From NCBI GenBank assembly GCA_002506605.1, contig DAXX01000027.1, positions 482 to 11,798 on the forward strand: DNA of 11,317 nucleotides, given 5' to 3'. Positions 6,413-11,317 of the stretch are shown here, in pieces. Origin of the DNA: Thaumarchaeota archaeon UBA160 (GTDB lineage Archaea > Thermoproteota > Nitrososphaeria > Conexivisphaerales > UBA164). The first letter of the stretch is position 1. Each line of letters starts with the position of its first letter. The notes beneath the pieces are model-generated. The model was not told the DNA's origin, made no database searches, and saw only the letters and a list, made by a program, of their open reading frames with translations. The position numbers and the translations under genes are program-made.

Positions 6413-7198
6413 ATGAGCAAAAAATTAACAGCTGAACCTTTAGCTTTTATAAAATCTTCATGTTTAAGGCGTTTAGAGGCTGATCTCGTATATGAAAATG
6501 AAAATGTAATTGATTACGCTTCAGATGAAGGAGCCTTATTTTTAATATCAGAAAACGTTGATCCTGAGCCCTCTTCAGTTGTTATCAAAAATTTCCCAGA
6601 ATTAAAGAAGCTTAAACACGATCACATAGAGTACTATCAGGACACACTTATGCTCAATGAATATCAAATAAACCTATCTCAGGCAAAAATTTTTTCTACT
6701 GCTGACATATATTTAAAAAAAGTTGATAAAGTATTCTACAGTAAATTGAACTATTTTGTTAAGAAAAATTATTCATGTGAGCTTTATGTTTCTGCAGCAA
6801 AAGAAGTATGTCAAAGGCTTTTGGAATTTAAACCCGAAGCCGTTTTTGATCCACGAGCTTTAGAAAGCTTGGTAGGCTTTGGTATAGGCATGACCCCTTC
6901 AGGCGATGATTTTTTAGTTGGGCTTATGGCATCGTTAAAGGGCACCAGTTATTTTGAAGAAGTTAGCGAAGCTTTAAACAAGCTACTTGGGAAGACCAAT
7001 TCCATAAGCCGCGAATTTCTTAGGTGCGCAGCCCGGGGGGAGTTTTCAGCGTCATTTGCTGAACTTATACTAGCAGGGAACAAAAGCATCGATCCTGAAA
7101 AACATTTTATTAAAATTATACATAAAGGGCACACATCTGGGGTGGAAAGCTTGCTCGGTTTTTTAAAGGGTTTGGAAATCAGAAGAAATAAATTTTAA
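6413..7198 (+). CDS. allH: DUF2877 protein, AllH/YlbF-like carbamoyltransferase subunit
   Basis: This 261-residue protein carries the DUF2877 signature: VGFGIGMTPSGDDFLVG (154-170), then TNSISREFLRCAARGEF, and GHTSGVESLLGFLKGL near the end (from residue 239). In E. coli the DUF2877 protein AllH is the third subunit needed, with FdrA and DUF1116, for oxamate carbamoyltransferase. The N-terminal half is poorly conserved and contributes no recognisable motif. It is the second gene of the plus-strand operon, eight bases after the HPS-like gene, with no Shine-Dalgarno sequence. It is therefore encoded on the strand opposite its presumed partners but next to them. Function as a carbamoyltransferase subunit is inferred from family and neighbourhood, and the acceptor is unknown. 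Confidence 0.9.
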   Translation: MSKKLTAEPLAFIKSSCLRRLEADLVYENENVIDYASDEGALFLISENVDPEPSSVVIKNFPELKKLKHDHIEYYQDTLMLNEYQINLSQAKIFSTADIYLKKVDKVFYSKLNYFVKKNYSCELYVSAAKEVCQRLLEFKPEAVFDPRALESLVGFGIGMTPSGDDFLVGLMASLKGTSYFEEVSEALNKLLGKTNSISREFLRCAARGEFSASFAELILAGNKSIDPEKHFIKIIHKGHTSGVESLLGFLKGLEIRRNKF

Positions 7199-7211
7199 TC
7201 GCCCATAATGC

Positions 7212-7219
7212 TTTTATTA
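7212..7219 (+). promoter_or_regulatory. TATA box before the 80-residue gene
   Basis: TTTTATTA is centred about 25 bases before the ATG at 7241 and about 20 before the ATG at 7235. The spacing supports the second ATG and a leaderless transcript for the small gene and moaD-like pair. Confidence 0.4.
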
Positions 7220-7240
7220 GCAATTTAGATAAAAATGTTC

Positions 7241-7483
7241 ATGCTAGATGAAAAGTTGCTAAAATCTTATATAAAAAACGAAAGAATGGAACCTATGAAT
7301 AACCTAGATTATCCAGAAAAGGTTGCTTTAAATCTTATAGCTTGGGGAAAAAAGAAAGGGCTTAAAATAGAAGAAGTTAAAGATTGGTATTTAAAAGTGT
7401 CCCAGTCTCCGTTGCAAGATGAAATAGATAAAAGGGTTTTAGAAATTTTAGAGAAGGCGGCCAAAATTGAAAGTGAAAGTTAG
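7241..7483 (+). CDS. Hypothetical 80-residue helical protein
   Basis: I do not recognise this protein. It begins MLDEKLLKSYIKNERMEP and contains LDYPEKVALNLIAWGKKKGL, then EVKDWYLKVSQ and a charged C-terminal helix ending AAKIESES. It is acidic/basic mixed, soluble, and probably all helical, resembling a small three- or four-helix domain. The frame can also open two codons earlier at 7235, but TATA spacing favours 7241. The moaD-like gene starts 17 bases before its stop, so the two are coupled. It could be a partner of the ubiquitin-fold protein, or only a co-transcribed neighbour. The coding potential looks real because of the promoter, the overlap and the regular helical pattern. Confidence 0.7.
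   Translation: MLDEKLLKSYIKNERMEPMNNLDYPEKVALNLIAWGKKKGLKIEEVKDWYLKVSQSPLQDEIDKRVLEILEKAAKIESES
7456..7460 (+). promoter_or_regulatory. Ribosome binding site of the moaD-like gene
   Basis: GGCGG (within AAGGCGG) lies six bases before the TTG at 7467 and twelve before a GTG at 7473, so it favours the TTG. Confidence 0.35.
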
Positions 7484-7697
7484 GATCTTTGCTAAATTCA
7501 GAGAGATAGCAGGAGCTGATTATGTAGATGTAGAAGCCACAAACGTTAAAGAGTTGAAAGAGAAGCTATCGAAGCTTTTTGGCGTTAATGCTTCAGAAGT
7601 TATTTTGCTTATAAATGGCGAAACCATGAGGGACGACACAGAGCTTGCAAATGTTAAGGAAGTTTTGGCCTTTCCTCCAGCTGCTGGAGGTTTCTGA
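7467..7697 (+). CDS. MoaD/ThiS-like ubiquitin-fold sulfur carrier ending GGF
   Basis: This is a 76-residue beta-grasp protein of the MoaD/ThiS/SAMP type. MKVKVRIFAKFREIAG opens the fold, LLINGETMRDDTEL supplies the middle strands, and the C-terminus reads LAFPPAAGGF. In MoaD the terminal Gly-Gly is adenylated by MoaB/E1-like enzymes and then carries sulfur for molybdopterin; archaeal relatives (SAMPs) are also attached to proteins. Here one Phe follows the Gly-Gly (codons GGA GGT TTC TGA), so the tail would need trimming, or activation may be lost. The start is TTG 7467, supported by a GGCGG site, with GTG 7473 as an alternative. It overlaps the preceding small gene by 17 bases, and its 3' end overlaps the convergent ScpB-like gene by 44 bases. 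No molybdenum-cofactor genes are nearby. Confidence 0.85.
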   Translation: MKVKVRIFAKFREIAGADYVDVEATNVKELKEKLSKLFGVNASEVILLINGETMRDDTELANVKEVLAFPPAAGGF

Positions 7698-8193
7698 ACA
7701 AAGCTTTACGAAGTTCTTCCTTATTTTGAGGAACGTTAAATAGCTTAAAAAAATCATCAGTCACTGAATATACCTTTTTAGTTCCCAAATCCTGTTTTTT
7801 TATTAGCCTGAACTTTTCTAAAATTTTTATGTGCGAATAAACTACGTTTCCCCTTTTTTCTTTAAGTTCTTTAATGCTTAAAGGTCCATAATAAGCTATA
7901 ATCGATAGAGTTTTAGCCACAGATTTGCTTAAAAAAGGTTTTTCGGAAAACTTTTTTGCGATTGCTACGAGATCAGGCTTTATTCTCAGCATATAGCTAT
8001 CTTCAAACTCTACAAGCTCCAAAGCAGAATTTTCAGAATAAATCTTTTTTAGATGCTCAATTTCATTTCTTATATCTTTTGGTTTTGCTTTCAAAATTTT
8101 AACTAGCTCTTCGATGTATACAGGCCTTCCAGACGCCAGGAGTGCAGCTTCGAGCTGCTGTCTTAGCTTCGTTATCTCAAGCTCTTTAGACAT
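7654..8193 (-). CDS. scpB: ScpB-like condensin regulatory subunit
   Basis: This 179-residue protein matches the ScpB (segregation and condensation protein B) pattern of two winged-helix domains. The first runs LRQQLEAALLASGRPVYIEELVKIL onward (about residues 10-85). The second carries the hallmark LSKSVAKTLSIIAYYGPLSIKELKEKRG (about 88-115), followed by LEKFRLIKKQD and VTDDFFKLFNVP. ScpB binds the kleisin ScpA and helps SMC complexes organise and segregate chromosomes. No scpA or smc gene is in the window. The ATG at 8193 follows a TATA-like sequence (8211-8219), and the gene is transcribed divergently from the unknown gene at 8277. Its last 44 bases overlap the end of the moaD-like gene on the other strand. 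Confidence 0.88.
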   Translation of the reverse strand: MSKELEITKLRQQLEAALLASGRPVYIEELVKILKAKPKDIRNEIEHLKKIYSENSALELVEFEDSYMLRIKPDLVAIAKKFSEKPFLSKSVAKTLSIIAYYGPLSIKELKEKRGNVVYSHIKILEKFRLIKKQDLGTKKVYSVTDDFFKLFNVPQNKEELRKALFRNLQQLEERPKLP

Positions 8194-8210
8194 CTTATCA
8201 TTATATCTTA

Positions 8211-8250
8211 GATATATAACACATATAAACAGCTTGGTAAAAAAATATAA
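8211..8250. promoter_or_regulatory. Divergent promoter region between scpB and the 8277 gene
   Basis: Three TATA-like sequences lie here. GATATATAA (8211-8219) is about 22 bases before the scpB ATG on the minus strand. CATATAAA (8222-8229) and AAAATATAA (8242-8250) lie about 31 bases before the TTG at 8256 and the ATG at 8277, respectively. Which plus-strand box is used decides the start of the unknown gene. Confidence 0.35.
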
Positions 8251-8276
8251 GAGGCTTGTCTAAATTGGGTACAAAC

Positions 8277-9152
8277 ATGCCACAATCGCCTCTTTTTGAA
8301 AATTTTATAGAAGAGATCAAAGACAAGCTTAACGTGCAGGCTGGAAAAACTTTCTGGTTATCTACTTCTTTTTATGTCAAAGTTGACTATATAATTGGAA
8401 ATGCTGCCTTCTGTTTTTCTGTTCACAAGATAAACGAGCTAAAAAAGAGGGCAGTTAAGTATCTTGGATATCATTGCTTTTTACTAGACCCTACACAGCT
8501 TAATCAAAGCTACGTAGAAAGGATGAAAGGAGTTATAGGCTATCTTGAACCAAGAACTGTCAAAATTAAACCCATAAAAGAGAGGGAATCCCCAGAGAAG
8601 ATTCCCTTGTATTTTGAAGATAGAATAAAATTAGCGGCCGCAAAAACAGCAAAACTTCAAAATTACGAAATAAACGCTAATAATTTATTGCAAATAGCTG
8701 AAAGCGATCTGCCGGGAATTGAAAAAATGCATTCTGCTATGGATAAGCTTGTTCTAACAGACCTTGGTTATTCATTAGTAAAGGTTAATGATCATCTTTT
8801 AAATTTTCATAACGCTTCTGAAAGGCTCCTCAAGATGATGAGGATTATGGAAGATCTTTTTGGGGAAGATGGACCGACAACTGTTTCTAATATGTTCACA
8901 CTGACAGCTCCCAACTTTTTAAAAAACTTGCTGATGATAGGCGGACCTAAGGTTAATCCAGGTTTGATAGAAATAAAAACCTACTCAGAATTCTTAGAAA
9001 ACGTCCAAACCTTTGCCGACGAGATGCAAAATTGCAGAGTATACCTAGATATCGAAGAATTAAAAAACGAAATATGCAATTTTAAAAACAAAATAATACT
9101 TGAGAAAAAATTAGATTGGATAAACGCTTTTTGCCTTAACTTTACTGCTTAG
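8277..9152 (+). CDS. Hypothetical protein, possible nuclease-like N-terminus
   Basis: I do not recognise this 291-residue protein. The first 100 residues look like an alpha/beta domain. Strands around FWLSTSFYVKVDYIIG and AAFCFSVHKINELKKRAVKY, then YHCFLLDPTQLNQSYVERM, recall the layout of restriction-endonuclease-like folds (strand, Asp, strand, E-x-K, R). However, the E-x-K position reads S-V-H-K, so the idea is weak. The rest, after a charged linker at about 100-115, is mostly helical, with LNFHNASERLLKMMRIMEDLF and a C-terminal coiled-coil-like part. There is no signal peptide or clear membrane span. A TTG at 8256 would add seven residues. Its 3' end overlaps the ESCRT-III gene on the other strand by 11 bases, which does not itself imply related function. 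Confidence 0.75.
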   Translation: MPQSPLFENFIEEIKDKLNVQAGKTFWLSTSFYVKVDYIIGNAAFCFSVHKINELKKRAVKYLGYHCFLLDPTQLNQSYVERMKGVIGYLEPRTVKIKPIKERESPEKIPLYFEDRIKLAAAKTAKLQNYEINANNLLQIAESDLPGIEKMHSAMDKLVLTDLGYSLVKVNDHLLNFHNASERLLKMMRIMEDLFGEDGPTTVSNMFTLTAPNFLKNLLMIGGPKVNPGLIEIKTYSEFLENVQTFADEMQNCRVYLDIEELKNEICNFKNKIILEKKLDWINAFCLNFTA

Positions 9153-9780
9153 ATCCTTCTGTTCCCAGTCCTAACCCGCTTATATCGGGAAGCGTTTGTT
9201 TCATCCTAGCTTCTGCAACTGCTGATGCCTGTGATAGTATGCTTTCAGCTTCATCGTTGTTAGGTTCAAAGTTTATTCCAGAGCTGTAAATTTGTCCCGC
9301 ATCTACCATAATGTTGTTTAACAGTGTTGAAATTTCCCCTAACTCATCTTCAGCAGCAGGCATGACGCCGCTCACTCCTTTTCTTACGCTAGTAAGAACT
9401 TTCATAGCCGGGTCTAAAACCGCAACGACATCCCCTAGCTCCGTTGCGGTGGATAGTCTTGTCGAAATCTGTTCTAGTGCAAGCCTAGCTTGAGTGAGCA
9501 TCTTGTACATTTTCCTTATTTCGGCAAGCTCAGTGGCATATATGTTAGCCCTTTCGTTATCATGCTTCTGCAGGTATGTGACAACCTTCTCAAAGTACTT
9601 TTGATCCTTTTCTTTGAGTTTTGCAGCCGTGCCATCCAGCTTTGCTATTTGTACCTGAAGGAGCCTTATAGCTTGTTCAAGCTTCCTTTTAAGCGGCTCA
9701 TCCGGTTTAACAGCCGTTTTAATTTTTTCCCCTAATCCTTCATCTTTTTTGTTCTCCCAATTTCTTTGAAAATCGCTCAT
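9142..9780 (-). CDS. cdvB: CdvB-family ESCRT-III protein (CdvB1/B2-like)
   Basis: This 212-residue archaeal ESCRT-III protein belongs to the family that forms membrane-constricting filaments in cell division and vesicle budding. After a short N-terminus (MSDFQRNWE) comes the core helical hairpin: PLKRKLEQAIRLLQVQIAKLD, then a second helix with YFEKVVTYLQKHDNERANIY, and LTQARLALEQISTRLSTATELGD. This pattern is shared with Sulfolobus CdvB1/CdvB2. An acidic PAAEDELGEISTLLNNIM helix follows. The short tail has no winged-helix domain, so it is a CdvB1/B2-type paralogue rather than CdvB proper. The ATG at 9780 is preferred to the ATG at 9795 because a TATA box lies 28 bases before it but only 13 before the other. 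No cdvA or cdvC (Vps4 ATPase) is in the window. Confidence 0.9.
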   Translation of the reverse strand: MSDFQRNWENKKDEGLGEKIKTAVKPDEPLKRKLEQAIRLLQVQIAKLDGTAAKLKEKDQKYFEKVVTYLQKHDNERANIYATELAEIRKMYKMLTQARLALEQISTRLSTATELGDVVAVLDPAMKVLTSVRKGVSGVMPAAEDELGEISTLLNNIMVDAGQIYSSGINFEPNNDEAESILSQASAVAEARMKQTLPDISGLGLGTEGSKQ

Positions 9781-9803
9781 GTTTGATTTTATCATTTTTT
9801 CTT

Positions 9804-9812
9804 TATTTTAAA
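9804..9812 (-). promoter_or_regulatory. TATA box of the ESCRT-III gene
   Basis: TTTAAAATA on the minus strand is centred 28 bases before the ATG at 9780. It is too close to the ATG at 9795 (13 bases) for that codon to be the start, and it implies a leaderless mRNA. Confidence 0.5.
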
Positions 9813-9944
9813 TAGTGTAACCCTTATTTGCAGTAACTTGAGTTTCAGATGTTTTTAGTTACATAAAATTTATTAATCTATATCAAAAAAGACAAAACAA
9901 AAAATCTATTTTGTTCTAAGCTTCTAAACTTTTTAATGATAAGC

Positions 9945-9953
9945 TTTAATTTT
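9945..9953 (+). promoter_or_regulatory. TATA-like box before the MBL gene
   Basis: TTTAATTTT is centred about 27 bases before the ATG at 9976 and overlaps the alternative TTG start at 9952. The roughly 190-base space between the ESCRT-III and MBL starts otherwise holds only AT-rich sequence with a weak inverted repeat (9896-9915). Confidence 0.35.
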
Positions 9954-9975
9954 GCCGCCATTTTACCAGTTTATG

Positions 9976-10716
9976 ATGAAAGTTGTTGTTTTAGGAAGCG
10001 GAGGTTCTGCCGAGAGCGCTAACCGAGCCTGCTCATCTTATTTGATAAACTCAAACATTATTCTTGATGCAGGTCCAGGATCATACAGAAATTTCTTGCG
10101 CTACGGTGGAAACCCGCTTAAGATAAACTATTTTTTAATAACTCACCTTCACGGAGACCATATTTTTGAAATCGGTGCTTTCTTATGGGGAATGTCATAT
10201 CTAGCCAGAGTTGAGCCAGTGACAATAATAGGGCCTAAAGGTGTCAGAGAATCTTTTGAGTCTTTTATAAAATATGCTAACACTCCAAAAACTTTTATGA
10301 GGTTTGACATAGAATACCAGGAAATTGAGCCTGGAGAAAAGGTAAATGTAGACAACTTTGAGGTGATTACTGGAAAGGGCAGACACACTATAACAGATAT
10401 AGCGTATCGAATAGGTCCCCTATGCTATACCGGTGACACTGCGCCATCTGAGGATATAGTTGAGCTGTGCAAAAAAGCGTCTCTGCTCATACATGAAGCA
10501 TCTGGTCTGACAGAGAATGAAGAGTATTTAAATAAAGTGGGACATAGCTCAGGACGACAAGCTGCGTTAGAGGCGGTACATGCAAATGTCAAAAGACTTC
10601 TCCTGGTACACATACCTCCTGCGCTTTCGACACAAACATCAAAGCTGAAATCTGAAGCTCTTAAAGTATTTAAAGAAACTTCGATAGCTAAGGATCTGCT
10701 TGAAATTGAAGTATAA
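9976..10716 (+). CDS. RNase Z-like metallo-beta-lactamase fold hydrolase
   Basis: This 246-residue metallo-beta-lactamase protein is closest to the RNase Z/ElaC group, whose archetype cuts the 3' trailer from tRNA precursors. It opens with MKVVVLGSGGSAES, then the metal motif THLHGDH (His57, His59, Asp61, His62). The other probable ligands are His137, Asp154 (in YTGDTAP) and His212 (LLLVHIPP). A HEASG and GHSSGRQA pair (His190 in the second) matches the RNase Z pattern. It is shorter than typical RNase Z proteins, and I see no flexible-arm insert, so it may be a phosphodiesterase or another RNase Z-like enzyme rather than the tRNA processing enzyme. The start at ATG 9976 (or 9973) is preferred over TTG 9952, which lies in the TATA-like box. 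The glycosylase gene overlaps its 3' end by 17 bases. Confidence 0.85.
   Translation: MKVVVLGSGGSAESANRACSSYLINSNIILDAGPGSYRNFLRYGGNPLKINYFLITHLHGDHIFEIGAFLWGMSYLARVEPVTIIGPKGVRESFESFIKYANTPKTFMRFDIEYQEIEPGEKVNVDNFEVITGKGRHTITDIAYRIGPLCYTGDTAPSEDIVELCKKASLLIHEASGLTENEEYLNKVGHSSGRQAALEAVHANVKRLLLVHIPPALSTQTSKLKSEALKVFKETSIAKDLLEIEV
10690..10695 (+). promoter_or_regulatory. Ribosome binding site of the udg gene
   Basis: AAGGAT lies just before the TTG at 10700, with five bases between GGA and the start. This supports TTG as the real start, since no ATG is available near the N-terminus. Confidence 0.4.
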
Positions 10717-11245
10717 TAATTTAGAAAATATTAATGAAGAAATTAAAAACTGCAAAAAATGTGAGCTTTGGAAATATGCAAAACAAGCTGTTCTTGGAGA
10801 AGGAGAAAAAAATGCTAAAATAATGATAGTTGGCGAAGCTCCAGGAGCTGAGGAAGACAAAACTGGCAAGCCTTTCGTGGGCAGGGCCGGAAGGTTGCTA
10901 AGGAATACATTAAGTTCTCTTGGTTTAGAAGAAACTTATATAACTAACGTAGTGAAACACAGACCTCCTAACAACAGAAAGCCGAAAAAAGCCGAAATTA
11001 AAGCTTGTTCTGAGTTCCTAATAGCAGAAATACAGATCTTAAAGCCAAAAATCATACTAGCCTTGGGTTCAACAGCGTGCGAATTCTTAACCGGAGAAAG
11101 AAAAATAAAGGTTGCTATAGAAAAAGATTATGAATTTATGGGAGCAAAGGTGCTAGTTAACTATCATCCGGCGGCAATTTTACGGAACCCCAATCTGTTA
11201 AATAAATTTGTGGAAAAAATAAAACAAGCAAAGGCCAGCTTATAA
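10700..11245 (+). CDS. udg: Uracil-DNA glycosylase, family 4 (Fe-S type)
   Basis: This 181-residue family-4 uracil-DNA glycosylase removes uracil from DNA after cytosine deamination. Motifs are the Cys pair NCKKCELW (Cys18, Cys21), IVGEAPGAEED (43-53), KPFVGRAGRLL (57-67), NVVKHRPPNNRKP (83-95), Cys103 in KACSEFL, and the C-terminal motif NYHPAAIL (His156). Family-4 enzymes hold a 4Fe-4S cluster with four Cys. From memory of the A. fulgidus protein, the third is the Cys in KCRPPNNR. Here that residue is His87, 16 residues before Cys103 as expected, so the cluster would have three Cys and one His ligand or be altered. It starts at TTG 10700, overlaps the MBL gene by 17 bases, and is probably co-transcribed with it. 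Confidence 0.95.
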   Translation: MKLKYNNLENINEEIKNCKKCELWKYAKQAVLGEGEKNAKIMIVGEAPGAEEDKTGKPFVGRAGRLLRNTLSSLGLEETYITNVVKHRPPNNRKPKKAEIKACSEFLIAEIQILKPKIILALGSTACEFLTGERKIKVAIEKDYEFMGAKVLVNYHPAAILRNPNLLNKFVEKIKQAKASL

Positions 11246-11252
11246 TAATTTA

Positions 11253-11315
11253 TTAAAGATTATTTGTTTCACTAACCTGAGTTCTATACATCGTAAAAGC
11301 ATCGTATGCCCCTTT
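11253..11315 (-). CDS. Possible C-terminal end of a minus-strand gene
   Basis: The minus strand is open from the right edge to a TAA at 11253-11255 and would end a protein with KGAYDAFTMYRTQVSETNNL. The composition looks protein-like, and convergent gene ends are common in this window, but 21 codons are too few to be sure or to name a family. It would end eight bases after the udg stop. Confidence 0.3.
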   Translation of the reverse strand, partial: KGAYDAFTMYRTQVSETNNL

Positions 11316-11317
11316 TA

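Noticed and set aside
9311..9735. Plus-strand frames opposite the ESCRT-III gene
   Set aside because: The minus-strand ESCRT-III core is unmistakable, and the opposite frames are Ser/Leu/Phe-rich shadows.
9896..9915. Inverted repeat AACAAAA / TTTTGTT with a six-base loop
   Set aside because: A seven-pair A/T-rich stem with one G-C pair is expected by chance in such AT-rich sequence, and it is not followed by a T-run that would suggest a terminator.
9917..9947. Two copies of TAAGCTT or ATAAGCTT upstream of the MBL gene, considered as an operator
   Set aside because: The repeats are only six to seven bases and AAGCTT recurs elsewhere in the window.
9796..9972. Possible small RNA in the longest intergenic gap
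   Set aside because: No tRNA arms, C/D boxes or stable stem could be seen, and the sequence is mostly A/T runs.

Overview
The window is an AT-rich, densely packed stretch of an archaeal chromosome. Archaeal markers are a UPF0147 protein, Pth2-type peptidyl-tRNA hydrolase, TruD, family-4 uracil-DNA glycosylase, an ScpB-like condensin subunit and a CdvB-type ESCRT-III protein. Many genes look leaderless, with a TATA-like box centred about 24-31 bases before the start codon. The CdvB-type protein suggests the TACK (crenarchaeal/thaumarchaeal-like) side of the archaea or another ESCRT-bearing lineage. I cannot name a genus. I see no tRNA, rRNA, CRISPR array, insertion sequence or phage gene, and no gene-free stretch longer than about 200 bases.

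Layout. Positions 1-1350, plus strand: UPF0147, a 104-residue protein faintly like arcadin-1, and a RecA/RadB-like protein with a damaged Walker A. Positions 1347-5611, minus strand: a four-gene operon in the order fdrA, DUF1116 (allG/ylbE-like), pth2, truD, with overlapping or nearly touching ends. Positions 5727-7198, plus strand, divergent from it: a 3-hexulose-6-phosphate-synthase-like enzyme and a DUF2877 (allH/ylbF-like) protein. Positions 7241-7697: an 80-residue unknown followed by a MoaD-like ubiquitin-fold protein ending in Gly-Gly-Phe. Positions 7654-8193, minus strand: ScpB-like. Positions 8277-9152: an unrecognised 291-residue protein, convergent with the ESCRT-III gene (9142-9780, minus). 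Positions 9976-11245: an RNase Z-like metallo-beta-lactamase protein and the uracil-DNA glycosylase. A minus-strand gene end may enter from the right edge.

The most interesting part is 2676-7198. FdrA, DUF1116 and DUF2877 are the three proteins that together form oxamate carbamoyltransferase (AllFGH) in E. coli. Here all three sit around one divergent promoter region, with an HPS-like pentose/hexose-phosphate enzyme in place of allantoin-pathway genes, and with tRNA-maintenance genes downstream in the fdrA operon. This looks like an archaeal version of the carbamoyl-transfer complex with a different substrate or role. The boundary between FdrA and DUF1116 also appears moved relative to E. coli: a segment of about 45 residues at the end of E. 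coli FdrA seems to be at the start of DUF1116 here.
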